This document shows, piece by piece, positions 29,788 to 43,300 of a DNA stretch of 64,000 bases (the first letter of the stretch is position 1; each line of letters begins with the position of its first letter). The notes under the pieces are model-generated. The model did no database searches, was not told the DNA's origin, and saw only the letters and a program-made list of their open reading frames with translations. Both the position numbers and the translations under genes were made by a program. The stretch is from Chrysaora quinquecirrha. Its lineage: Eukaryota; Cnidaria; Scyphozoa; Semaeostomeae; Pelagiidae. Location: NCBI GenBank assembly GCA_014526335.1, contig JACTAT010000002.1, forward strand, positions 1,526,752 through 1,590,751. The letters run 5' to 3'.

Positions 29788-32700
29788 TTAGTCAATAGTA
29801 CCTATTCGTAGTTTAGGACTTAGCGTCGCTCTACGTGAAGTAGCTCTTGATCTTGATTCAGCTGTTTGTGGTTTTTCATTTGATTTCATTTCTTCGGCTG
29901 ATTTTTTGGCTGCTTCGGCTTCTATCATTTGTTGATGCTGAGCCACTGATTCCAGGAACTTGAAAAAGAACGAAAAAAACAGCGTTAAATGGGCTGTTGG
30001 TGTTGCATGGAAATTCTCCCAAAAACAGGGGTTATACGCCCCCATTTAAAAGCCCCATTAACACTACAAAAAATTTTCTGCACGGTTCGGGTAAAAATTG
30101 GTATTTGTGCTATAACAATTGACACGGCTAGAGGCATCACATGTTAACAATTGAAACGTAGACATTTTGTTGCTTTTGTCGGCGCCGAACCAAAACTTTC
30201 ACCCGTGCCTAGACCATTGATGAGGTAGTCACAGTATGGGTGAAATTGTACGAATTTTAATCAGAAACTTAAGCACTGGTCGGATTAAAGCTGCAGATTT
30301 ATAAGGGCTAAAGATCTTTCTCTGTCGCTACTCTTAAGGTTCTTATAGACAATAACAAAATGCAATTCAAAAAATAACTATCGCCGATTCTGTTTTTGCT
30401 ATAAAAATTCGCATTACTTCTGCGATTGCTGAGATTTTCACTGATTTTTAGGAAAGGTTGACCATACGGTCTTTCACCAAAACCTCGAAAATGCGTCTAC
30501 CAAAATATTAAATACTTAGACAACTTTATTTACCTCAGGTCGTCTTGTTTTTTTGGTATCGACGAAATCCTTGAATGCTCTTGCTCCATGTAATGTTGCT
30601 AGAACTTTATCCTGTTAAATAACAGCAAAAAAATCATGAAAGGAATTAGAACTTATAAAGTGACTCTGATCAGTAGTAACATTTCAGTTTACAATCTCAA
30701 TTTCAAATACTTGATTCTAGCACAATCAATATATCGCGGATGCTTTTTCGTATTCATAGCAAAGAGCGAGTCTTCAAATTTAGGTCTTAGATAGTTTCTG
30801 CATTTGTAGATGCATTAACCATTCGAACAATATATTTTAAAGAATTGACGCTTATGCTGTCTTTCTCCTTTGTTTTTTTCAATCAACTTCTTACGTTTTT
30901 TGAAATATTTTCCAAATGCCTCCGCTATGCTTTAAACAATAAGAAACTTTAAGATCATATAAAATTAGGAAACAGTTACTGATTTTTGCAACACTGCACT
31001 TAAAGCTATAATCAAATATTTAAGGAAAGAAAAAGAAAGAGAAAAGAACCCTACCAAATCTTTACTTTTCTGTTTCGATTCCGACATTTGTTTTTCTTTA
31101 TTTTCCTTTGGATCTTGTAATTTTTCATTGGGAAATCGAGAAGTCCATTTCTTAGGATCAAGATACCACGCAGTGTGATACTTTTTCACCCAACTTGGTG
31201 TATATTTTGATTCATGCTGAAACGAATGAAAACTTTTATATAACAGCAAATACAAATTAAATTGAAATACATGCTGATATACAGAATTATGCAGAAATTG
31301 TTAGAAAGCACTTTTCTGTGCCATTTTAAGGCGATTTCATTGCTATACACAGCCAAACAAGCCTTAAAAGCCGAAAAACAAAGCAGAAAAGAACGTATAA
31401 TTATGAAAAACAAGAAGCTTAAGCAACAGTTGGCAAATTCATTCAGCTCTAATCTCATTAAATACCAAAAAGAAAGCTTCTGTCCTTCGAGGAGGGAATT
31501 AAGGACATCCTTTCCTTTGAATAGCTACAATTTGTCAATTTTACAACTTATTTAGTCCATTCGCAGCCAGTAACTCGACCAATAATATTTCAGAGGGAGA
31601 ACGGGTGGCTCTATCTTAACCCTTAGGGAAATCCCTCTACGAATTGCTGACTCTCTGCCTCAAGAGTTTGTCAAAGACTTGAGTTAGATCATTGATTGGA
31701 GCATGGAGCAAACGAATTTATCGAGTTCTTTAGCATCAGAAATTCTAAGAAGAGTGAATACACAAACCTCTTTTCTTGTGTCTTTAGTTTGTTTGATGCT
31801 ATCTTTTTTGGGTCCAACTCCAGCATTTCTCAGCTCAGGAGGGACATTTGTCAGTTCAACTACATGAATAGGCACTGAAAGTGCAGGCTAAAAAGCAATT
31901 TTAAAACAGATCAATAATAAAAACAGTTGAATAAAGTGGTACAATGAAATATTACTTATAAAGAATAACGATGAAACTTAAAGATGCAAGTCAAAAATTG
32001 ATTATTTGAAATACCTTGGTTTCATATCCACTAGCAAACAAACTATATATAGTAGATTCTTCGATGTTGTTTGAACCTTCACCCTGTATTAGGTGTAAAG
32101 AAATTCATCAAATGAATAATAAATAGTAAAATAAAAAACAAATAACTCAATTCACTCAGTTACACACTGCATTATGTTTATAGCCACTGCACATGCCTAT
32201 TGCTTCATCCACATAACCAATTATTTCTTCCTGAACACAACTCAATGCGAGGACTTCTTCTTCTTCTGCAATACGATGTGGTGAGATATACCTCACGGCA
32301 TTTTTAATGGTAATAGAAAGTGAGTTAACGATTGTTAGAAAAAACGAAGCGAACAAGCGAAGTTTAAAATCTTCACGTGCAAGAATGTATTGCCATTTTA
32401 ACGTGCAACCGTATCTTTTCGCATTGTTTGACAAAAAAAACAACTTAATATTTTAAACCTTGAGTTTTTCTTATTGAGTTTACTTTTTCTATGCAGAAAT
32501 TGGGTCTTTAAGAAAAGTGGTAATAAAAGAAATGCATAATAATGAATCATTTTCACTTACCAAACTTCTAACCCAATCACAAAACTCTTTAGTAACTTCA
32601 TCAATACCAGTTTCCTTGAAAAAAGAACATAGAAAGTCAAAGCGATGAACTTAATCTCAAACTATCATTGCTTTTTCTTTACTAGTTCTTCTGTTTTTGA

Positions 32701-35700
32701 ACTGACAGAACGTTTCTATCTCACATCTTTACATGACATCACATTCAACTGAGCCTGCATAGCAGATAACATAAGAAAAAAGAGAATTAGAATATGGGTC
32801 TGCAAAGAACAAGCTAAGAACAAACTGACAGACGTTTATTATGAAGGCCCATAATGCATATGATATCTATTGGCCAACAGAAAATCGCACATGAAACTAC
32901 GACCACCAAACCAAATTAAATAGCAAACAAAGAAGTGTGAAAATGGGTAACTATTTGCTTACACCTAGTTCAGAGGTGAGACTCCAAAGAGTTTCATATT
33001 TAAGGACTTTGATTTCATTTTGTACCTGAGTGGGCGATTCTTGTCTCTTTTTTAATGCTTTTATCCTTTCTTCTTTATTTACTTCAATCTGCTCTGGCAG
33101 CCATTTATAATGATTCTTCCTAAATGATTCCATCACGTCCCTATAACTGAAAGAGAAACAAAAAGAAGGTGTTTTGAAATGGAAACGACTTTGATACTAC
33201 TGTATGGCAATGACTTAGTTATTCAAGAATAAAGCTTAACATCATTACAAGCAATACCCCCTTTCCCCCGCTTTTTACGAGATGTAAACTGGTAACTCTT
33301 TTTTTTGAATGATCAGTACTAAATGTGTATCGTTTGTGGCGAGTTGAGTTTAGCTCTAGGCTTGGTACATCACCGTTTTCAATCTATGGCAACAGGAGGA
33401 TCGTTTTCACTTGATGGCAGTACACAGATAAACTTTTGACCAATCGTATGTTATTCTGAATGGATTTAATGGATCTTGGGTCACCATTTCGTACCTTTAC
33501 TCGATTGACTTTAAATGTACAAGATAAAAGTATACGTTGGTGATTTTTTCACAGTTGAGAGCAATTGAAGAAGAACGTAAATATTTCATGAACATTTCAA
33601 AAAAGGAAAGGTGTAATATGGCGATCCAACTCACTCACCCAGTACAGAGTTCTCGAGATGAAATTCTACCACTCTGAAAAGACAGATAAACAAATATACG
33701 TTACTGGCTTGAAATGAGAGACAATGAAACCAAGTTAAACAATCAATAATTGATTGATGAAACTTTTTACCTCTTGGAAAACATCATCTGATACCATGGA
33801 TTTCTGGCCTTGCCTTCCTGATGTTGACTAAAGAAAAAACATAGTGTAACATACCCATTTTTACATTCATAGAACCCAAACAAATGTTGTAAGAATAAAA
33901 AATTATAGACAAAATAAAAAAGCTGCAAATAGAAAATAAAAAAGATAAAACAAAGAGCTTCACTTACACTCTCAGGTGTGTCAGATTGTTCTTCTTCTAA
34001 GTTCATTGCTGGATCAAGCAAATTTACAATATCTTCAAATAGCTGTAAAATTTATACAGTCATTGTAGCAAATAAAATCATTGAATCCCCTCATTAAGCT
34101 TTTTATTTTGATATATAATTGAAGAGATATAATATAAAGCAACTTACCTCTGGTGGAACAGATTCTTCTAAATGAGGAAAAAGAGCAAGTGGATGATTTA
34201 ACAGACTATTTTCCATATCTTCTACTCTTTGCCTTCTTCGCCTTTGTAAAGGTAACTGCCTTTAATAAAGTATCATTATTTTAAAATTTACTTTCTAAAA
34301 ACAAAAGTAACTGTATCAATCTATGGGTATCAAATCATATAACAGCTAGATCAATGGTAATACGAAATGAGGAAGACATAAACACATTTTAGGAATGAAT
34401 GAAACTCACTTTTCATAAACAATTTCATCTTTGGGAAACTTTTTGATAATTTTTTGCTTTGGCTGTCTTTTGCAGTCAGCATCAATACCAAAGAGATTTG
34501 GCTCCAGTCCTTTAGATCCCTATATCATACGAAAGAAAGACCAGCTCATTAAAACAGTATACCTTTGATTTGATCAGCATATACATCCTTCATCATCATA
34601 GTGTGTTCACATAGCATAGGGTCGCAAAACTGACTAAGGAAATGACCAAAATTTGTCTGCTACTAGAGCAGCTTAGAGTGGAATTTTTGCACACTCTGCA
34701 CAAAAGTATTTTGTTCTTTTAAACAACAGAGGTATAGTTTTCTATTGTCAAAGCAAGGATTGTGTTCCAAAGTTCTTGGGTGTGCACAACTAAGTTTCCA
34801 TTGGGGGGCGTGGCTCCTTAGCCTTACCCAGCCTCCGGCCAAAACTACTGCCATGCCTCAATATTGTAATAGCATGAATCACAAAGAGGGTCAAAGTCGT
34901 AGTAGATGTAGCTTGAAGAGATTTAGCTGTAAGTGTCTTGTGAACATTGAACATTTAATCTTTCGCGAACAAACTAATCAACGATCCAAAGAATAAAGGG
35001 AAACTATTAAGAATTGACCTTGAATCACAGGAAAGATGTATCTCCGAACCCGAAGTTGCTTCTGTTTACACTGATGATAACATGACTAGAAATGACAGCT
35101 ACACTATCCCTGAAAATAGCAGTGTACGCGGGGGCGACTCTGTTGTAGATGAAACAGTAGACGAGGCTGACCAGGCTACTCAAGAAGCAGATCCACTAAC
35201 AGATGAACCACCCGTAGATACAAATCAACTGCTATTAGAAATCAAGCACCTAAAGCAAGAGAATAAATTCCTGCTTCACGCAAAAAATAATCTCCAGTGT
35301 CAAGTAGACAACCTTACTGCCAGATTTCTTCAGCAAGAAGACTCGATCAATTTATTAGAGCAAAAATTAGCTAGAATGGATAAAGATAACCAAGATTTAA
35401 ATGGAAAAGCATGGAAAGGAAGAAATATTGCCCCTTCACCAACAACAAACAAAACCGAAAATAAAACATTTGTAAACCAAAACCGAGAAGAAAGCCCCAA
35501 TAGAAACATGAGTAATTGGGAAAATGTGTGCAAAAATTTTAACAAAGGGAACTGCACGAGACCTAACTGTAAATACGAACACAAACTGGTCAGAAAGTGC
35601 AAGTTTTACAACAGGCCTACTGGATGCTTGAAAGGCAAAGACTGTCAATTTCTGCATGTCAAGATAAGACCCACCAATCAAATGAATCGAGCAACTGAGT

Positions 35701-38700
35701 ATGTAAATTCAGATCAAAGAGGTGGGACACAGTTTCAACAACAGCCTCAACAACAGCAGAATGTTCAAGACACATTGAAATATGAATCACAGCTAAATTC
35801 TTTTTAGAGGATTGAGCAAGAACGTAGACAAATTATTACATGCCTCAGCGAACCAGATACACATCAATCCATATCAAATTCCAACAGCCCAAACATACCA
35901 ACAGCAACCAACACAAGAATCTTCTCTGATCTACAATCCAACCACTGCTCAAACCTTTTCACCATGGCAGCAGCACCAATACTTGGCTCAACAGCCAGGG
36001 CAGGTGAACCGAAACCAATGGCAATACCAACAAGTCGGATACCCCGTTCTGAACTGATTCAACATAACAAAACAATCCAGCGGAAAAATGAAGTGCACAA
36101 AAACATTGTAAATAATCCTCTGAGAAAAACACTCTTACAGTGTTGCTATACAAATGCAGATAGTCTCTTAAACAAGAAAGGCGAACTTGAATCCAGACTG
36201 CTTGCTAATACAATTGATTTATGTGGAATAACGGAGGTATTATCTAAAAGAAATAGTATGCCAAACTTGAAAACCAATGACATAAAGATAAATGGTTATA
36301 ACGTTTTTTGTAACATTGATACAACCACTCGAAGAGGTGTAGCGCTCTACCTTCATGATAAAATTAAAGCAACAGAGCTACAATCAACTTGTTCTGACTC
36401 ATCAGTTGAATCGGTAGTCGTTGAGTTTCAAATTGATTGGATATCACATTATACCAATACAAGTGATAAGCACCCGGCGTTTCTCTTCCTAAATATGATA
36501 GACGACTGTTATTTATCGCAACACGTCGAGAATTCTACAAGATATAGGCAGAATCAAAAGTCAAATTGTTTAGATCTCATCTTCACAGACAACGACTATT
36601 CCATAGAAAGAATTGCATACGAAGATCCACTTGGAGCTAGTGATCACTTAGTGTTAAACTTCAACTTTGTCCTTAAAAGCGAATTAATCCAGAATGAAGG
36701 AGAAGATTCAAAGCGTTATTCTTATGACAAAGGTGACTATGATAAGCTAAGGAAAATTCTGTCTCAAGTAAACTGGGATAGGGAATTTCTAGGTAAAGAT
36801 ACAGAACAGATGCTACTAATCCTGCAATCCAGACTAACGGACGCGATTGATGTCTGTGTACCCAAACAAATGAACATGCGCGGTAATAGTACAAACAGAC
36901 AGCCACTATGGATGAATAAAACCATATTAAGGAGTATAAAGAAAAAACACAACGCCTACAAAAGGTGGATGTTAACAAGTAAAGGCAAAGATTATGAAAG
37001 ATATAAGAATATAAGAAATGCAACTAAAAGCAAAATCCGAAGCCAAATTCAGAAATTTGAGACAGACCTTGCCAAAAATTCTAAAAATAATTGCAAAAGC
37101 TTTTGGCGTTATGTAAATTCAAAATTGAAGACAAAGACGAAGGTTCCTGATCTTAAAATCGATAACACCAAAACTACAAATTCAGAACAGGAAAAGGCAG
37201 ACTTGTTAAATGCATTCTTTCAGTCCGTGTTTTGTAAAGAAGATACGCCTGCAACGTCGAAAACAAACAAAGAACGGCAATTTGATGGCTTGTCGTTTAC
37301 TAACATTCAATTTACTGAGGAAAAAGTTCATACATTACTAAGAGAATTAAATACATCGAAAACAGCCGGGCCAGATGAAATACATCCTAGAGTCCTTAAA
37401 GAGTTATCAGATAAGGTTGCATATCCTATCCATTTAATATTTCAATCCAGTTTTTCTTGTGGACATGTCCCAGAAATGTGGAAGCTTGCAAACGTTTCTC
37501 CAGTTTATAAAAAAGGAGCGAAGGACGAAAAGGAAAATTATAGACCTATCAGTTTGACTTCAGTAATTTGTAGGATTATGGAAAAAATAATCAAAGAACA
37601 AATTGTAGATTATCTAACTTTCAACAACTTATTTTCGCCGGATCAGTATGGGTTTCGGCATCAAAGATCGTGCCTACAACAACTACTTGAAGCGTTAGAA
37701 GATTGGACCGCTTACCTTGATAACGGAGATCATGTGGATATTATCTATTTCGACTTCGCTAAAGCGTTTGATTCGGTACCACACAAACGATTATTAAACA
37801 AGTTAAGACTTTATGGTATCAGTGGTAATCTCTATGATTGGATTGGGAGCTTTTTAGAAAATCGGAAGCAGAGAGTTGTTTTAAACGGATGCAAATCTGA
37901 TTGGGTGACAGTAACCAGTGGAGTCCCCCAGGGCAGTGTACTTGGACCTTTACTATTTCTGTTATTTGTCAACGACCTGACCAGTCATATCGAGTTCTGC
38001 AAGGTTAAAATGTTTGCAGATGATATTAAATTGTATGCAAAGGAAAAAGGAAACCATTCCAAAATTCAGAGGGACATAACAAAAATCTGTGACTGGTCGA
38101 AAACGCAGCAGCTACCTATAAACCCGCAAAAATGTAAATTTTTACGACTTGGAAATTGCAACGACATTTTTCAAAGATATACCTTAACAATTAATAATGG
38201 TACCCCAGTAGAGATCTCGAAAGTTGAAGAAATGAAAGACCTTGGTGTCATCATTGACAGTAAATTAAAATTCGATAAACATATCTCTGAAATATGCAGG
38301 AAAGCACTAGCATCAATTAAGAGAACAATGACGTTTATGGACACAGAAGTTTTTATCAATCTTTATAAAAGTCTTGTTAGACCACTACTCGAATCATCCG
38401 TATGGAATCCCTATCTCAAAAAGCATGAAAACAACTTGAATCTATACAAAGACGAGCAACAAAACTAGTACGTAGCATCAGCCATCTGTCATATAATGAG
38501 AGACTAAATTTTAAAATTGCCAACTCTGCTTTACAGAAGGAGACGAGGGATATGATAACAACATTTAAATTATTTCATGGTCTTATTGATACTGAGAGCT
38601 CTAGATTTTTCAAGATAAACAATAATAGAACAAGAGGACACGAATTCAAAATAGTCGTAAACAAGTCAAGGCTGGACATAAGAAAACACTTTTTCTCACA

Positions 38701-39318
38701 GAGAGTCATCAATGAATGGAATTCATTGAAAAAAGAAATAGTAAATGCTGATAATGTACTGAATTTTGAAAAACTATATGACAGTTTCCGTCGCGATGAA
38801 AAATATAACTTTTGTACTAACTGATTAATTTAAATGCTTAAACTCAGGGTTTTATAGGCGTTAGCCTTTTAGCCCCTTAATTACATTTATATTATATTAT
38901 ATATTATGAGAGTAGCTGCAAATGACTTGACTATCTTTGACACTGACAGATAATTTTCAGAAACCTGGCTTTGAAATTGCTATTTATTCATTGCTCCATT
39001 GGGTGTTGATTTGATCAGCTGGTGATTCTGTTTTTTCTTTATTTCAATGCATACCTTGCCTCTATCATATGTACATAGTACATTTATTTGAATTTGTCTG
39101 TACCAGCTACCCAACTATTTTTGCAAATCATTTGACTATTATAAAATAAATAACATACCTTGAGGACAATTTCAGAATCTGTATTTGGTGGTTTTCCATC
39201 TCTAAAATCATCTAAACCATCTTTGATAAATGTCCATGATGTGGAGTTTAATTTTGGTTTCCAATCTTTTTTGTTAACAGCAGGCTTGGAATACTTGTTT
39301 TGAAGGCGTTCTCGATAC
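29788..39318 (-). CDS. FAM47E: FAM47E-like protein (5' end uncertain, 14 exons)
   Basis: Exons from 5' to 3' on the minus strand: 39318-39159, 34519-34410, 34259-34148, 34042-33968, 33827-33771, 33673-33639, 33146-33026, 32614-32561, 32083-32015, 31887-31768, 31216-31055, 30924-30895, 30611-30534, 29958-29788. All phases agree, giving about 451 residues. FAM47 landmarks appear in order: WTFIKDGLDDFRDG, NLFGIDADCKR, NHPLALFPHLEESVPPELFE with LDPAMNLE, FCDWVRSL, KYHTAWYLDPKKW, and GARAFKDFVDTKKTRRPEFL. In mammals FAM47E is linked to chromatin through PRMT5; transfer of that role is inference. The first exon listed begins within a codon after a good TTTTAG acceptor, so a short start exon is probably missing; alternatively the frame opens at 39389. 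A CR1-like LINE fills the first intron, in opposite orientation. Confidence 0.8.
35082..36057 (+). pseudogene. LINE ORF1, coiled coil plus CCCH fingers (frameshifted)
   Basis: RNA-binding partner of the LINE reverse transcriptase. Residues ~50-110 form a heptad coiled coil (HLKQENKFLLHAKNNLQ onward). Two CCCH-type zinc fingers follow: CKNFNKGNCTRPNCKYEH and CKFYNRPTGCLKGKDCQFLH. The tail is Gln-rich. The first frame stops at 35807, in a T-run (CTTTTTAG); the neighbouring frame carries the Gln/Pro-rich sense on to 36057, so one base is probably lost there. Compared with the usual CCHC knuckles of many LINE ORF1 proteins, CCCH fingers are less common. Confidence 0.75.
35964..38824 (+). pseudogene. 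LINE ORF2, endonuclease-reverse transcriptase (broken)
   Basis: The main open part, 35964-38468, encodes 834 residues. The AP-type endonuclease is visible at its start (CCYTNADSLLNKKGELESRL, DLCGITEVL, RRGVALYLHD) and end (GASDHLVLNFNF), but goes straight from SVVVEFQI to DWISHYTNT: roughly 45-60 residues including the GDFN motif are missing. RT motifs are intact: TAGPDEIHPRVLKEL, YRPISLTSV, YFDFAKAFDSVPH, SGVPQGSVLGPLLF, and catalytic MFADDIKLYA. The frame breaks near 38437, then reads ESIQRRATKLVRSISHLSYN, with two more slips before the final stretch 38552-38824. Typical CR1 C-terminus. Confidence 0.85.
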
Positions 39319-40382
39319 CTAAAACAGATTTTGAGAACATAAATGTTTGGTTTCACTAACCACAACCATGTATGCGTAGTAATGTGCAAAGGTGCAGAGA
39401 CGATGAATTATGGGAGGATGCAAAGGAAAAGACTTGGAGCAAAGGGGCCTAAAATACCCAGGTCAAATCTTCAGTTTCCTACAGAAGAGATTTCAAGGAA
39501 TTGAGAAGAAAATATTTCTTACTGACTTACCAGGGTTGGTGCTTGACTCTGCTGTTATCTTTTGTGGGAATAAGAAGCAGATCGTATTTATTTTCTGCCA
39601 TCTCAAATCGTAAAATCGAAAAACAGGGTTTTTTCTCAACTTCGACCCTTTCTCTGACACAAGTCAACAAAGATCAAAGAGGCTGGAGCGAGCGCGGCTG
39701 TGATTATCGTCACCTTGACAACATAATTCTCAGAAATTCAGAAAGAGGTCAACATCATAAGGAAGTAGATTGCATATCGTACACAAGTTTAATTTATTTG
39801 TTTTAGATACAAATATAATACATTTGTTCAATCAATCACACGATAATTTTATTTTTATGGAAGAAAATGCTTCTTACAGCTGAGGTTAAAGAAACTGTGC
39901 GTTATTTGTCATTTTAAAACCGGTAAAAGTATAAAAGGCATTTTAAATTTAACAGACAAGAATTTACAGAAATTTATGATCATATGAATGAAAAATACAC
40001 GTTTCGCTGCTGTTAATCAAATGAAAATCAATCAGTTATATTGTGGCTGTTTAGCAGGAGCGTCGGTGAATCACTTAAAATTGGTAGGATAAAGAGGTAG
40101 GATGTGGGAGATAGGAATGCAAAGTACTAAAAATCTGCATAAAAATGTCTACGCAAGAAATATCAAAGTTTTAGTTTTCTGAAATATCCGATTATTTAGA
40201 AATGTTAACGTCCATGAACACCACGCCCCTGCTGTTTAGCATTGAATCATTTTACACTCTAAAAAATATTACACGATGAAATCAAATGTTACAAGCACAA
40301 ATCCCTTCTAAAATATTTTCATCATCATAAAAAAAGAATGAGTAAAATCCCAGCCGAAGAAATAAAATTCTTCTATTTAAAA
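39319..40382. other. intergenic: SLC6 3' end to FAM47E-like 5' end
   Basis: Both neighbours are on the minus strand, so this should hold the SLC6 3' untranslated region and the FAM47E-like promoter, and perhaps its missing first exon. No distinct coding match or transposon seen. Confidence 0.4.
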
Positions 40383-43300
40383 TCACACTGCATAATTCTG
40401 TTTTGATTTTTCATCTTCCATTTCTTTCTTCATAATCGCAATGTCTTCTTGCCTTATAATTTTCTCCATTTCTTCTGGTGGAATTCGTCTACTTTTGTCA
40501 TACCAAGACGGATCAGGAACATAGTTTGCAATGCCGGACAGAAAAGTGCTACGGAAACCTTGACGCCAATTTTTCGGCCAGTTTTTAATGAAGTAGATTG
40601 GTAGTGGAAATACAGAGGCTAAAACAAGGAGCACAGCCAAAACTTGTGCCCACCAGGGGTAAGGAAGTCTCAGCGTTGAATTCTTCGTTCCAGGAAATAA
40701 TGAACTATAAGGAGCCTAGGAAAAAAACATAGGGTAAAATCATTAAATGATGCAAAATATAAGAAAAGAATAACAATCATGTTGCAACAATTACACGAAG
40801 GGCTAAGGACCTTGGAGGGGAACTTGATGTTCACTCAATCAAGGCAGGGTTTCGCAGGGTGCAATTCTCTAAACCTGGGTACGACAGCGATAGAACTACG
40901 ACAACTCTACACGCTACCGACGATGCGGTTGCTTCCATCGACTGTGGAAGCAGTTTGATCGTCGGCTACCGCTCACGACCTGACCTGTGAGCAGCACGAT
41001 GTCCTCTAGGAGAACTGCCAAAGAGTTGTCCCGGAATAACCCAGTAATCATTTACCTATCCCCTGAAGGATGGAAGGTCGAGTTAACCTGCGGCCCGAGG
41101 AGGTCAGATAGCTTTATCCATTGCGCTGAATTTGACTTGGGGTCTCTCGCTTGGTTGCAAGGAAATCAATCCACTATGCAATGGCCGCCATATACGGCGA
41201 TTGTAGTAGATCTCCGTAAAACATTAAGTCTATGAAAATAACATATTTTAACGGGATATGAATTATCGTAAAAGAGGATAAGATTTCCTAAAGCTTTTAC
41301 GGGGATAAAATTCGATCATTTTTCGTCACATCCTCGATGTCGATGGAAGATGAAGAGCAAAGAGATCTTACTTGTTTACAGCCAACGTATGCCAAGTAGG
41401 TTGGTGATTCGCTTGCAGTTTTGATTACACTTGTGATGAAAACAAATGTCATGACCAATGGTGAGATATATTTCCAGCACAATATCCAGAAGAAAAAGGG
41501 TCTTTTTCCAGTCATATATTCAATATCATTCGACAATCTAGAAAAGAAGATTAGTTAGAGGACAAATACAATTGTACTTTGAAGCTCTATTTCAGCGTGA
41601 CTTCGTAGCCCCTGGCCTATAGCAATGAAGAAAGACAGGCTAATTGTTTCCACCAGTTATAGTCAGCTTTATCATCAAGCACAAGGGAATTGAACGTTGT
41701 AAAGTTGAGGGTTTATCGATTTTAAGGAGAGAAAGAGAGAGAAAATACACTGACAGTTGAAACACCGCACAAACAACAGCCGAATTCAACACTTTTTCGC
41801 TCAAGGTGTTCCAGCGTCAAAAAGGTAGTCAATACCTAAAGCCAATATAAGGTAGCTGGTAACACAAAGCAGGGATGGTATTAGGGTATCGGCAGTATGA
41901 AATGTAATGATTATGGTTCGTTACCTGTCAGTACCATAAAACCATCCAATAGCAACAACTTGGAACAATGAGATGATGAGTAGAGGTAATGGCACTGAAT
42001 AATCATCAAATACTTGAAATAAGTAGAATCCATTGCCACAGACGAGTGCAAGTTCAATTACAAACATGCCAAGTGCAAGAAGTCCTAAAATTGAATAATG
42101 ACACTCATCAAAGATATAAGAATAAATGTGTAATAGATCATAACAAATGTCTTACTCTTATGTTAAATATAAGATGAAAATGTTGTAGTAGAAGGCGTAG
42201 AGGGCCTAAAATTCTCAATACCCCAAAAGCTTTTTCGTCTAACAACCTTTGGGGTATGAAACCACAGAAATAAACTGAATAAACGATTCCCAGTATTTCC
42301 TCGATTAAACACCCTGAGGCGTTAATTTATTCCACCACTTTTAGGGGGCGCTTAATTGCGAAGTATGGCACTTTTATTGGTGAAGTGTTTTGGTCTTCCT
42401 ACTGTCACATATGTGCTGATTAGAAATCAAAGCACAGTACCGTATCATTCCTTCTTCGGTTGTTTTTGGTTGTTTTGTGGTTGGTTGTTTCCAATTGGCT
42501 CATTTCAACCAACATCTAGATAATATTTTCCAGTAACTAAATATTTCAGACTATTTCAAAGACTTCTTACATTTAAGTGTCACTCAAAACAGCTGCCTAA
42601 TTTTTAAAAGCATTTTTAAAGGCGCTAACTTAAGTGATATTATGGAACGTTAAAAATTTGTCCGCCTGTACTACAACCTTGGGCGTTTTGAAAACTACTT
42701 TTGGAAGCCTCTTGATACACAAAATAGCAGACATACTTACCCATCAAATACTCTTTTCTCATTGTCACCCATTTGAGATCATACAAAGGTGCAACTGCTC
42801 CTTCAAGCGTGCCGAATTCTGAATCGATACCAAGTAATATCAACATTAGGAAGAACAAAACTGCCCACAATGGAGAAACATCCATTAATAGGAAGGCATC
42901 GCAGAATGTTATGAAAGCAAGACCAGGTCCTGGACTTATCTGTAAAAATAAAAATTATTTCATTAGTGAGGGAAATTTCTTAACGGAATTGCAGAAGACT
43001 TAATGTCAAAATAAAAAAGGAACGAATCTTTGAGGGGTAGGGTTCAATTTCCTTATCCAACATACTGAAATGTTGCCTGAAGGACTACTGTTTTAGTCGA
43101 AAATTCCATGCAAACTAATGTTGCTTCGAAGAAAACCCTTGCAGATGAATTGCTTTTGGATAAAAAATCTCCAAATTCGCAAGAAATTTGCTCCAAAGCT
43201 GTGCAATTTCAAAATATACGTGTATAAACAAAGTAAGAACAGTAGACAAGGGCAACATGTCTACACAGAAGTTGCCAAAAGCATATCTAGCTTATAGATA

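Larger units (their letters stand above)
34860..38906 (+). mobile_element. CR1-like non-LTR retrotransposon (LINE)
   Basis: Lies antisense in a FAM47E-like intron. ORF1 (35082-~36057) is followed by ORF2 (35964-38824). The 3' end finishes in an AT-rich simple tail (TATATTATATTATATATTATG, about 38886-38906), as in CR1-group elements that end in short tandem repeats and not poly(A). The 5' boundary is a guess from loss of similarity to intron sequence; I found no target duplication. ORF1 and ORF2 both carry indels, and the endonuclease lacks its centre, so this copy is inactive as written. Confidence 0.85.

Noticed and set aside
32156..32443. Minus-strand 95-residue frame as an independent gene
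   Set aside because: Lies within a FAM47E-like intron; the readable part is short and its start is intronic.
35964..38468. LINE ORF2 as a host gene
   Set aside because: Has AP-endonuclease and RT motifs and is antisense in an intron.
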